The notes beneath the pieces were generated by a model. That model saw only the letters and a list, made by a program, of their open reading frames with translations. It had not been told where the DNA came from and ran no database searches. This document shows, piece after piece, positions 1 through 5,698 of a stretch of 5,698 nt of DNA. This DNA comes from an uncultured Synergistia bacterium. Lineage in GTDB: Bacteria > Eremiobacterota > SpSt-956 > JAKJGF01. Location of the stretch: the NCBI GenBank assembly GCA_937888925.1, contig CALARM010000972.1, positions 1 through 5,698 of the forward strand, written 5' to 3'. A program made the position numbers and the translations under genes. Every line of letters begins with the position of its first letter. The first letter of the stretch is position 1.

Positions 1-509
1 ATATAGACGGTGCTACAATAAGGGATAATATTATAATGGGAAAGATAAACACTGTGATAAACAGGGCAGAAGAGAAAATTTCCTTTATGCTTAAAGAAGT
101 TATTAAGGAATTAGATCTGGAACAGGACATAATAAATATGGGCTTACTTATGGATATAGGAGAGAGAGGTTCAAAGCTCTCGGGGGGACAGGCTCAGAAA
201 ACTGCTATAGCCAGAGTGCTTTTGAAAAAACCTTCTGTCCTTATCCTGGATGAGGCTACATCTGCTCTCGACAATGCTTCACAGCAGAAAATAAATGAAA
301 TGATTATGAAAAAATTTAAAGATAAAACAGTAATAACCATAGCTCATAGACTCGATACTATCAAAGATTATGACAGGATAATTGTTTTCAAAGGAGGAGA
401 AATTGTAGAAACAGGGACTTTCAATGAACTGCTGGAAAAGAAAGGTCTCTTCTGTAGATTATGGGAAACCCTTTCAGGTGAACATATGAGAAGGGTGAAG
501 AGTGAATAG
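1..509 (+). CDS. ABC exporter ATP-binding domain, C-terminal part (5'-truncated by window edge)
   Basis: This is the C-terminal half of an ABC nucleotide-binding domain, which hydrolyses ATP to drive transport across the inner membrane. The frame is open from position 3, and the residues before the first ATG (position 36) read IDGATIRDNIIMG, matching the segment after the Q-loop of exporter-type ABC ATPases, so that ATG is internal and the gene starts outside the window. Visible motifs are the LSGGQ signature (177-191), Walker B VLILDE with the catalytic glutamate (237-254), the SALD D-loop (261-272) and the H-loop histidine in IAHRL (345-347). Walker A and any fused membrane domain lie upstream. 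IGERGSKLSGGQ and the general layout resemble half-transporters of the MsbA/lipid/peptide exporter type, but the substrate cannot be told. The C-terminal RRVKSE is encoded by a heptad repeat, so the end of the protein may have been remodelled. Confident as to family, not as to substrate. Confidence 0.93.
   Translation, partial: IDGATIRDNIIMGKINTVINRAEEKISFMLKEVIKELDLEQDIINMGLLMDIGERGSKLSGGQAQKTAIARVLLKKPSVLILDEATSALDNASQQKINEMIMKKFKDKTVITIAHRLDTIKDYDRIIVFKGGEIVETGTFNELLEKKGLFCRLWETLSGEHMRRVKSE
488..508 (+). repeat. Short heptanucleotide repeat at the 3' end of the ABC gene
   Basis: Three consecutive 7-base units, GAGAAGG, GTGAAGA and GTGAATA, cover the last codons and most of the stop codon of the ABC gene. 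They match the consensus GTGAAGR of the cleaner array at 2602-2629; the 12-mers GTGAAGAGTGAA and GAAGGGTGAAGA occur in both places in the same orientation. Short tandem heptanucleotide repeats of this general kind are known from several bacterial genomes, for example the STRR sequences of cyanobacteria. That this copy is a degenerate member of the same family is an inference. Confidence 0.55.
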
Positions 510-531
510 AGGATAAGTTCTTGTCCTTCCT

Positions 532-2514
532 TTGTTCCCACCAGGTCATAGATGTTTAGATATTATTAAGTGGTTTTCTGTTGTATTTCAGAACTATATG
601 CAACCTTATTATCTGACTTGCTATTTATTAATTATACCTTTAATTGTTTTACCTGTAATGAGATGTAAAAAAATTAAAGAATTTTTTTCTTTTCTTATTT
701 CCCTTTTGCTGGCTTTTACTCTTATACTGCTTTTGCCTTATTATCCCGTAGAAACTCGACATATAATCCCCTGGGTTTTATTATGTTTCCTTATAATATC
801 TTTTTTTATTCACTCTTATTTCTTTAAATCTCCCGGTGATTATGGCGGATCAAATAAAGTATCGATATGTTATCTTGTTATTATTATCATTATATCATTT
901 ATATTTTTATTGAAAGATTTAGGTACTTATAGCGGCACAATATTCTGCTGGGAACAGGCAGTAGTACAGGACTTTGGACGTGCTTTTTTAAATAATGTCA
1001 GTATAATAAATTATACCGGTAAATGTTTGTTATGGGATGACGGTCTTGTAAGTTCCGGTGCCCGCAGTCTTTTCTATGGATCTTTAACGTATGGTCTGTT
1101 CCATGTTCTTGGTTTCTCGCCATGGACTCTTCGTATTTCCTCTGTTTTATTTACCTTATTAAGCACTGTTTTATTTTATATAATTGGCCGCCGTTTTTAC
1201 GGGCCTTCTATCGGTATTCTCGCATCACTTTTGTTTATATTAAATACAGCCGTTCTTTTTTACGGAAGATACGGAACATCTCTGGCAGCAACGATAACTT
1301 TTACCCTTCTGGCCATTCTGGATGCATGGACATTGATTGAATCTAAATCTGTTCCTCTCTGGAGAGGTATATTATGTGCTTTTATTCTATTTATTGCCAC
1401 ATTGCATTATTCTCCTGCCAGGCTTTTCGTAATATTGCTCCTCTGCCAGATTTTAATTTTTACTTTCTACAACAGGAAGAATATTCCACAGAAAAAATTC
1501 TTTGCTCTTATTCTGATTTTTGCAACGGGATTTTCTATTTTTTTAGTTGAAAAACGTTTTGATAAAACAGAATGTTTTTTAAATGCAAGAGGGGAACAAT
1601 ATTTTAATTTTTGTAAAGATGACTATTATATAAAAGAATATCTTGGAAAACCTATTGAACATGACAAACTGACACTTCACAATAAAATAGAATTATTATA
1701 TGCTGTGCTCAGAATAAATATACCACAGTATTTTTATTCTATTTCACCGATCTTTTCAAAAAAATCCCCTGAAATGGATAACGAAGATATTTTAGAAGTA
1801 GATCCTCCGAAACTGCCTCTTTATTATCTTCCTTTTTTCCCTTTTCTTATTTTCGGTCTCTGTCATTCCGGGAAAAGGATAAGAGACTGGAAACATGCTG
1901 CACCACTGGCGTGGTTAATTATTATTACCATTCCCATTCTTCTGACAAGCCGTGTAGATTCCCACCGTACTTTTTTACTTACCATACCGATAACATTATT
2001 TATATCTTTTGGTTTCTGGGAATTCTGGCAGATTTTGAAAAAACTTGCTATACGCCGGATATATATTCATATAGTTTCTGTTCTTTTAATATTCACACTT
2101 ATTTATCATAACGGAGATAGTCTTTTTTATAAAAATAGAGACAGAGGTTATACAGTTCAGCAGTCTGTTGTTCTGAATGAAGTGAATTTAATTCCATATT
2201 CCTTATCAGTGGCATCTATGTTAGACTGTAGAATTTTAGGTTCACTGAATCTGCTTCTTCTTGAAAAGGTAAGGTTATATAAAGGTTTTACTGTAAATAT
2301 TCTGGAAGATAGATTACGTCTTGGTATATGTGATGAGCATAAGGAAATAGATAAATCCATTCTGACAGATACGGAGGGACTGCTTGACAGGACAGTCCTT
2401 GTTCTGGTACCGGCTAATAATTATACACTTATTTCTTCTTTATTAAAAAAACGGGGGCATAAGGTTGTGTTTAAAAAAACATCTTATATTTCCCTGGTTA
2501 TTGTATATAAATAG
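532..2514 (+). CDS. Multi-pass membrane protein, probable GT-C (PMT/ArnT-like) glycosyltransferase
   Basis: A protein of 660 residues from a TTG start at 532, or 638 from the ATG at 598. About 14 hydrophobic segments can be seen, roughly at residues 26-43, 51-69, 76-95, 110-128, 184-217 (two), 224-243, 247-268, 278-312 (two), 322-338, 429-445, 457-472, 479-498 and 508-525, followed by a ~130-residue soluble C-terminal tail. The stretch PWTLRISSVLFTLL, then GRRFYGPSIGILAS and FYGRYG (residues 197-247), resembles the core of dolichyl/polyprenyl-phosphate sugar transferases (PMT_2/GT39/GT83-like), where an acidic residue in the preceding outer loop is catalytic; E141 or D147 are candidates. Such enzymes move a sugar from a polyprenyl-phosphate donor to lipid or protein on the outer face of the inner membrane. 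Donor and acceptor are unknown. Neither start has a convincing ribosome binding site; the first 22 residues may not be translated. It lies 22 bases after the ABC gene and could be co-transcribed with it. Confidence 0.8.
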   Translation: MFPPGHRCLDIIKWFSVVFQNYMQPYYLTCYLLIIPLIVLPVMRCKKIKEFFSFLISLLLAFTLILLLPYYPVETRHIIPWVLLCFLIISFFIHSYFFKSPGDYGGSNKVSICYLVIIIIISFIFLLKDLGTYSGTIFCWEQAVVQDFGRAFLNNVSIINYTGKCLLWDDGLVSSGARSLFYGSLTYGLFHVLGFSPWTLRISSVLFTLLSTVLFYIIGRRFYGPSIGILASLLFILNTAVLFYGRYGTSLAATITFTLLAILDAWTLIESKSVPLWRGILCAFILFIATLHYSPARLFVILLLCQILIFTFYNRKNIPQKKFFALILIFATGFSIFLVEKRFDKTECFLNARGEQYFNFCKDDYYIKEYLGKPIEHDKLTLHNKIELLYAVLRINIPQYFYSISPIFSKKSPEMDNEDILEVDPPKLPLYYLPFFPFLIFGLCHSGKRIRDWKHAAPLAWLIIITIPILLTSRVDSHRTFLLTIPITLFISFGFWEFWQILKKLAIRRIYIHIVSVLLIFTLIYHNGDSLFYKNRDRGYTVQQSVVLNEVNLIPYSLSVASMLDCRILGSLNLLLLEKVRLYKGFTVNILEDRLRLGICDEHKEIDKSILTDTEGLLDRTVLVLVPANNYTLISSLLKKRGHKVVFKKTSYISLVIVYK

Positions 2515-2601
2515 ATAGGAATAATTATAGTTTAATAGAAATTTTATAGATATTATTTCTTTATTTACTGAATTGAGCATAAATAATTAATATTTAAAAT
2601 T

Positions 2602-2629
2602 GTGAAGAGTGAAGGGTGAAGACTGAAGG
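2602..2629 (+). repeat. Heptanucleotide tandem repeat (GTGAAGR)4
   Basis: Four consecutive 7-base units are read directly: GTGAAGA, GTGAAGG, GTGAAGA and CTGAAGG, with a decayed fifth unit GAAAGAA at 2630-2636. The purine-rich, G-containing tract stands out from the surrounding AT-rich spacer. Reading it as codons gives stops quickly, so it is not part of a gene. It shares 12-base words in the same orientation with the repeat at 488-508, so the two copies bracket the membrane glycosyltransferase gene. Confidence 0.8.
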
Positions 2630-2685
2630 GAAAGAATTTGTATTTTATATTAAGTTCAGATCAGTAGATTTTATTTTAGAAATTT

Positions 2686-2691
2686 TATAAT
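2686..2691 (+). promoter_or_regulatory. Possible -10 element (TATAAT) of a tldDE promoter
   Basis: A perfect TATAAT hexamer lies 40 bases before the proposed tldD start, in a spacer with no genes. No good TTGACA-like -35 box is found at 16-18 bases upstream (the sequence there is near AGTAGA), and no extended -10 TG is present. In such AT-rich DNA the hexamer can arise by chance, so this is only a candidate; TATATT at 2646-2651 is another. Confidence 0.3.
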
Positions 2692-2715
2692 ATAGTTTGA
2701 TAATTAATACTAAAA

Positions 2716-2722
2716 TAAGGAG
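2716..2722 (+). promoter_or_regulatory. Ribosome binding site deciding the tldD start
   Basis: TAAGGAG, extending as AAGGAGTGA, is a strong match to the anti-Shine-Dalgarno sequence. It lies 8 bases before a TTG codon at 2731, the ideal distance, whereas the GTG at 2722 overlaps its last G and could not be served by it. This favours TTG 2731 as the real start, giving a protein three residues shorter than the longest reading frame. Confidence 0.75.
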
Positions 2723-2730
2723 TGAATAAA

Positions 2731-2841
2731 TTGTTTGGCAGTAAAAAAATAGACAGACGTGATTTTTTGAAAACCGGTGGTATACTGCTTGCCACTGCAT
2801 CACTTGGAGGACTTACCATTAATCCCCACAGGGTAATGGCA
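2731..2841 (+). other. Twin-arginine (Tat) signal peptide of TldD
   Basis: Residues 1-37 show the three parts of a Tat signal: a charged start ending in the motif DRRDFLK (arginine codons AGA CGT at 2755-2760), a moderately hydrophobic, Gly/Ala/Thr-rich core at about residues 17-28, and a polar end with V-M-A before D38, fitting signal peptidase I. The consensus S/T-R-R-x-F-L-K is met except for D instead of S/T. Tat carries folded proteins, which suits a zinc enzyme loaded with metal in the cytoplasm. The core contains no cysteine lipobox, so a soluble exported protein is expected unless the signal stays uncut as an anchor. Confidence 0.85.
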
Positions 2842-4257
2842 GATAATATTTCTCCTGAAGATTTTCTGAGTGAGAGAGATATATCTCATATCCTTTCAAT
2901 AGCAATGAAAAAAAATGGCGATTTCGGAGAGATTTATTTTGAAAATTCAAAAGAGAGCAGTATAAAATTACAGGATGGAAAGATACAATCCACACAGATA
3001 GGCTATTCAAAAGGTGTCGGTATAAGGGTTCTTTCCGGTGAAAGAACAGGTTATGCTTATTCAGACGACCTCTCTTTAAAGAGTCTTTCCGATGCTGCCG
3101 AAGTGGCGTCAAATATAGCTTCCGGGAAAGGAAGTGAAAAAGCTTATTCCGTAACTCCTCAGACCGTGCCTGATTACTATTCTATTAAAATGTATCCCGA
3201 TCAGGTTGAAATAAATAAAAAACTGGAATTAATAAAAAGAGCAAATGAAGCAGCCTGTGCTATGGATAAAAGGATAAAAAAAGTCAGGGCAGGATATTCT
3301 GAAACAGTAAAAGATATTATGATAGCTCATAGTGAAGGTAAAACCTTTAAAGATAAACAGAATAATATTCTCTTATGGGTTATGGTAGTGGCAGAAGAAA
3401 ACGGTAAAAAACAATCTATTTTTTACGGTGACGGCGGATGTGTAGGTTTTGAATTTTTTGACAGTGTTACTCCTGAATCTATAGTTGAAATAGCCGTAAA
3501 AAGAGCTCTTGTAAATCTGAATGCAGAGCCTGCTCCTGCAGGGCCTATGGAAGTAGTCATAGGAAGTCCCTATGGCGGAATATTACTTCATGAAGCCATA
3601 GGACATGGCATGGAGGCAGATTTTAACAGGAAAAAACTTTCAGCTTTTTCAGGACGGCTCGGGCAGAAAGTAGCAGAAGAATTTGTAAGTATATATGATG
3701 ACGGAACAATTACACCGGCTCAGAATGGAACGATAAATATAGATGATGAAGGAAATCTATCCGGTAAAACAGTTCTTGTGGAAAATGGCATATTGAAAAA
3801 CTATATGCAGGATAGATTGAATGCAGGACTTATGGGCATGAAAGTTACAGGAAACGGCAGAAGGGAATCCTTTAAATACGCTCCTGTACCGAGAATGACA
3901 AATACTGTAATGGCAAATGGTTCTACTCCTCCTGAAGAGATAATATCTTCGGTAAAAAAAGGTTTTTATGCAAAAGCAATGACTAACGGGCAGGTTGATA
4001 TTTCAGCAGGAGATTTTATGTTTTATGTAGACGAAGGTTATATTATAGAAAATGGTAAAATAGGAAAACCTGTAAAAGGTGCAACTCTTATAGGAAACGG
4101 TCTGGATGTTTTATCGAAGATTACTATGGTTGGGAATGATTTTTCTCTTGCTCCTTCCTTTTTTACGTGCGGTAAAGACGGTCAGAGTGTTCCTGTAGGA
4201 TTTGGTATACCTACCATTAAAATTTCAGAGATAACAGTGGGAGGCACAAATGTATAA
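2731..4257 (+). CDS. tldD: TldD-family metallopeptidase with a Tat signal peptide
   Basis: TldD is the catalytic, zinc-binding subunit of the TldD/TldE (PmbA) peptidase (family U62), known for clipping unfolded peptides, maturing microcin B17 and degrading the CcdA antitoxin in E. coli. From the TTG start the protein has 508 residues. HEAIGH at residues 287-292 (3589-3606) supplies two histidine ligands and the catalytic glutamate; the conserved C-terminal cysteine is C480 in TCGKDGQSVPVG, followed by the family ending PTIKISEITVGGT. The N-terminal domain (about 45-260) has the GVGIRV pattern of the family. Unlike the classical cytoplasmic enzyme it begins with KKIDRRDFLKTGG (R9, R10), a hydrophobic stretch ILLATASLGGLTI, and a likely cleavage site after VMA (A37): a textbook twin-arginine signal. 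Mature length (~471) is close to E. coli TldD (481). GTG at 2722 is a less likely start because of the ribosome binding site position. It overlaps tldE by 8 bases, so the two are coupled. All catalytic residues are present. Confidence 0.95.
   Translation: MFGSKKIDRRDFLKTGGILLATASLGGLTINPHRVMADNISPEDFLSERDISHILSIAMKKNGDFGEIYFENSKESSIKLQDGKIQSTQIGYSKGVGIRVLSGERTGYAYSDDLSLKSLSDAAEVASNIASGKGSEKAYSVTPQTVPDYYSIKMYPDQVEINKKLELIKRANEAACAMDKRIKKVRAGYSETVKDIMIAHSEGKTFKDKQNNILLWVMVVAEENGKKQSIFYGDGGCVGFEFFDSVTPESIVEIAVKRALVNLNAEPAPAGPMEVVIGSPYGGILLHEAIGHGMEADFNRKKLSAFSGRLGQKVAEEFVSIYDDGTITPAQNGTINIDDEGNLSGKTVLVENGILKNYMQDRLNAGLMGMKVTGNGRRESFKYAPVPRMTNTVMANGSTPPEEIISSVKKGFYAKAMTNGQVDISAGDFMFYVDEGYIIENGKIGKPVKGATLIGNGLDVLSKITMVGNDFSLAPSFFTCGKDGQSVPVGFGIPTIKISEITVGGTNV
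4239..4244 (+). promoter_or_regulatory. Ribosome binding site of tldE inside tldD
   Basis: GGGAGG lies 5 bases before the ATG at 4250, within the last codons of tldD. Together with the 8-base overlap of the two genes it points to translational coupling and matched amounts of the two subunits. Confidence 0.7.
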
Positions 4258-5593
4258 AGATTATTTAGAATTTGCAAATGAACTGGTAAATAAATCATTA
4301 AAAGCCGGTTGTGAACAGGCGGAAGTTTATCTTGAAGAAGGGAGACAGTTTAAACTGGAAATAAAAGACGGAGAGGTAGAAACTCTGAAGCAGGCGGGCA
4401 GCAAGGGCCTTGGTCTCAGGATTTTTAAAAATAAAAAACTTGCCTTCGGTTACACATCTGATTTTGATATAGAGAGTGTGGAAAAACTGTTAAATGATCT
4501 TGTTGTTATAGCAGGATACAGTGATGCAGACGACTGTAACGGTCTCCCTTCAAAGGAAATACCGGTTTCTGCCGATTTAGAGGTTTATGATGAGAAAATT
4601 TTAACCATTCCTACGGAAAAAAAGATAGAAATCACAAAGAGAATGGAAGAAGCTGCAAAGGGCTATGACAGAAGAATTAAGAGGTTTAAATCTTCCACTT
4701 TTTTTGACTGGGCCGGCTCTACCTTTCTGGTTAATTCAAACGGTGTAAGTCTTCAGAAAAAAGATACCTATTGTTATATAGCCTGTGTACCACTTGCAGA
4801 AGACGGTAATGAAAAACAGATGTCTTTCTGGTATTCTATGAAGCGTTATTTCGATGAACTCGCTTCACCTGAAGAAGTGGGAACCATTGCAGCGGAAAAA
4901 ACAGTGAAAATGCTCGGAGCAAAACCTGTAAAGACTCAGGTTGTTCCTGTAGTTTTTTCGCCTCTTGAAACAGCTTCTCTCTGCACCTCCCTCGCTGCAT
5001 GTATGGGAGGAAATTATATTTATAGAAAAAATTCCTTTCTTGTAGATAAAATAGGACAGCAGATTGCCTCTGATAAGGTAAATCTCATAGATGACGGATT
5101 GATAAAAAAAGGGCCCGGTTCATCTACTTTTGACGGAGAAGGCGTACCTACCTGTAAGAAATATCTTATTGAAAAGGGAATCCTGAAGAATTATTTATTC
5201 GATACCTTTTATGCAAGGAAAATGAAGGCACAAACAACAGGTAATGCCAGCAGAAGTTATTCGACTGTACCATTTATTTCAACTACAAATTTATACATAG
5301 ATAAAGGAGACACGAGTCCTGATGATATAATTAAAGGTATAGACGGAGGTCTTTACGTTACTTCCACTATGGGATCTGGGCTGAATGAAGCTACAGGCGA
5401 TTATTCCGTAGGTGCAGAGGGATTCTGGATAGAAAAAGGAGAATTGTCTCATCCTGTGTCTCAGGTTACTATTTCCGGAAATTTTCTGGATGTATTTAAA
5501 AATATAGTTGAAGTAGGAAATGATCTGTATATGATGGACAGCACCTTTGCTCCTACTATCAAAATATCTCAGATGACAGTGAGCGGCAAATAG
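4250..5593 (+). CDS. pmbA: TldE/PmbA-family protein, non-catalytic partner of TldD
   Basis: TldE (PmbA) is the paralogue of TldD that forms the heterodimeric peptidase chamber but carries no metal site. The 447-residue length matches E. coli PmbA (about 450). The N-terminal domain has the family pattern EVYLEEGRQFKLEIKDGEVE and SKGLGLRIF (residues 25-59). The C-terminal half shows DDGLIKKGPGSSTFDGEGVP (281-300), the segment GILKNYLFDTFYARKM (310-325), the TTGNASRS loop (329-336) and the ending APTIKISQMTVSG. Where TldD has HEAIGH, this protein reads SPLETASLCTSLA (237-249), so no HExxxH is present, as expected for TldE. The ATG at 4250 has a good GGGAGG site 5 bases upstream. The start MYKDYLEFANELV is polar and amphipathic, with no Sec or Tat signal, which contrasts with its exported partner. 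The gene is the last of the unit and is followed directly by a hairpin. Confidence 0.95.
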   Translation: MYKDYLEFANELVNKSLKAGCEQAEVYLEEGRQFKLEIKDGEVETLKQAGSKGLGLRIFKNKKLAFGYTSDFDIESVEKLLNDLVVIAGYSDADDCNGLPSKEIPVSADLEVYDEKILTIPTEKKIEITKRMEEAAKGYDRRIKRFKSSTFFDWAGSTFLVNSNGVSLQKKDTYCYIACVPLAEDGNEKQMSFWYSMKRYFDELASPEEVGTIAAEKTVKMLGAKPVKTQVVPVVFSPLETASLCTSLAACMGGNYIYRKNSFLVDKIGQQIASDKVNLIDDGLIKKGPGSSTFDGEGVPTCKKYLIEKGILKNYLFDTFYARKMKAQTTGNASRSYSTVPFISTTNLYIDKGDTSPDDIIKGIDGGLYVTSTMGSGLNEATGDYSVGAEGFWIEKGELSHPVSQVTISGNFLDVFKNIVEVGNDLYMMDSTFAPTIKISQMTVSGK

Positions 5594-5642
5594 GACAGGG
5601 ATTTATATGAGAATCTTCACAATTCTCATATAAATCTCTGTC
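5594..5642 (+). terminator. Long stem-loop directly after the tldE stop codon
   Basis: Arms at 5594-5614 and 5622-5642 pair over 21 bases, all Watson-Crick except one G-U (5599 with 5637), around the 7-base loop CTTCACA. The left arm begins at the first base after the TAG. The stem is unusually long and partly AT-rich, and the following bases CTAAAAGTT are not a T-tract, so it may act as a transcript-end protecting or stalling structure rather than a standard intrinsic terminator. It is nearly symmetric and could be read from either strand. Confidence 0.65.
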
Positions 5643-5661
5643 TAAAAGTTAACAAAATTTT

Positions 5662-5698
5662 AACAGAATTTTTCTGTTTATATCTTTATTTTATTTTC
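5662..5698 (+). terminator. Second small hairpin with T-rich tail, possible terminator
   Basis: AACAGAA (5662-5668) and TTCTGTT (5672-5678) form a 7-bp stem with a 3-base TTT loop, followed by a T-rich run to the window end (TATATCTTTATTTTATTTTC). The stem is weak with only two G-C pairs, but with the strong stem-loop 20 bases upstream it may complete termination of the tldDE transcript. No gene starts are visible in this stretch. Confidence 0.35.

Noticed and set aside
36..38. ATG at 36 as the start of the ABC gene
   Set aside because: The frame is open to the window edge and the residues before it match the conserved region of ABC ATPases, while a real ABC protein needs Walker A upstream.
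1122..1340. 72-codon open frame on the + strand inside the membrane protein gene
   Set aside because: It lies wholly within the long glycosyltransferase frame in another phase, has no ribosome binding site and its product resembles no family.
1911..2111. 66-codon open frame on the + strand inside the membrane protein gene
   Set aside because: Out-of-phase shadow of the glycosyltransferase; composition reflects T-rich codons of the true frame.
2157..2360. 67-codon open frame on the - strand
   Set aside because: Antisense shadow of the glycosyltransferase C-terminal tail; no start signals.
2515..2601. Terminator for the glycosyltransferase gene
   Set aside because: Several short AT-only inverted matches exist, but none forms a GC-containing stem with a T-run.
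2602..2636. Heptad array considered as a CRISPR array or short coding gene
   Set aside because: There are no spacers between units, and reading from the GTG gives a stop after five codons.
2819..3112. 97-codon open frame on the - strand
   Set aside because: Antisense to the well supported tldD N-terminal region and without a ribosome binding site or recognisable motif.
5643..5698. Start of a further gene or a riboswitch at the window end
   Set aside because: No ribosome binding site plus start codon is seen, and the remaining 56 bases are too few and too T-rich for a recognisable structured RNA.

Overview
The window is AT-rich bacterial DNA with all genes on the + strand. It carries four protein genes: the 3' end of an ABC-exporter ATPase, a large multi-pass membrane protein resembling GT-C glycosyltransferases, and a tldD-tldE (pmbA) pair. 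Strong AGGAG-type ribosome binding sites precede the tldD and tldE starts. A twin-arginine signal on TldD implies a functional Tat pathway. No gene here fixes the taxonomy. Low GC, Tat use and heptanucleotide tandem repeats fit several poorly sampled, probably Gram-negative lineages, and I do not name one.

Layout. Positions 1-509 hold the nucleotide-binding domain of an ABC exporter whose Walker A and membrane parts lie upstream of the window. Its last codons and stop lie in a short heptad repeat (488-508). After 22 bases comes a ~2 kb gene (532-2514, or from 598) for a membrane protein with about 14 predicted helices; its 5' end is uncertain because neither candidate start has a good ribosome binding site. 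A ~215-base AT-rich spacer (2515-2730) holds a second, clearer copy of the heptad repeat (2602-2629), weak promoter-like elements and the tldD ribosome binding site. tldD (2731-4257) and tldE (4250-5593) overlap by 8 bases and form a translationally coupled unit. A 21-bp stem-loop begins at the first base after the tldE stop, and a smaller hairpin with a T-rich tail follows.

How the genes work together. TldD carries the zinc-protease motif HEAIGH and the conserved C-terminal cysteine; TldE lacks the metal motif and is the expected partner in a TldD/TldE heterodimer. The notable point is that TldD has a Tat signal peptide while TldE has no export signal. If the two pair as in the known family, TldE may cross the membrane as a Tat 'hitchhiker' on folded TldD, placing a normally cytoplasmic peptidase outside the inner membrane. 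The ABC exporter and membrane glycosyltransferase may serve envelope glycan or lipid export and assembly. Their link to TldDE is only proximity, and the spacer before tldD looks like a transcription unit boundary.
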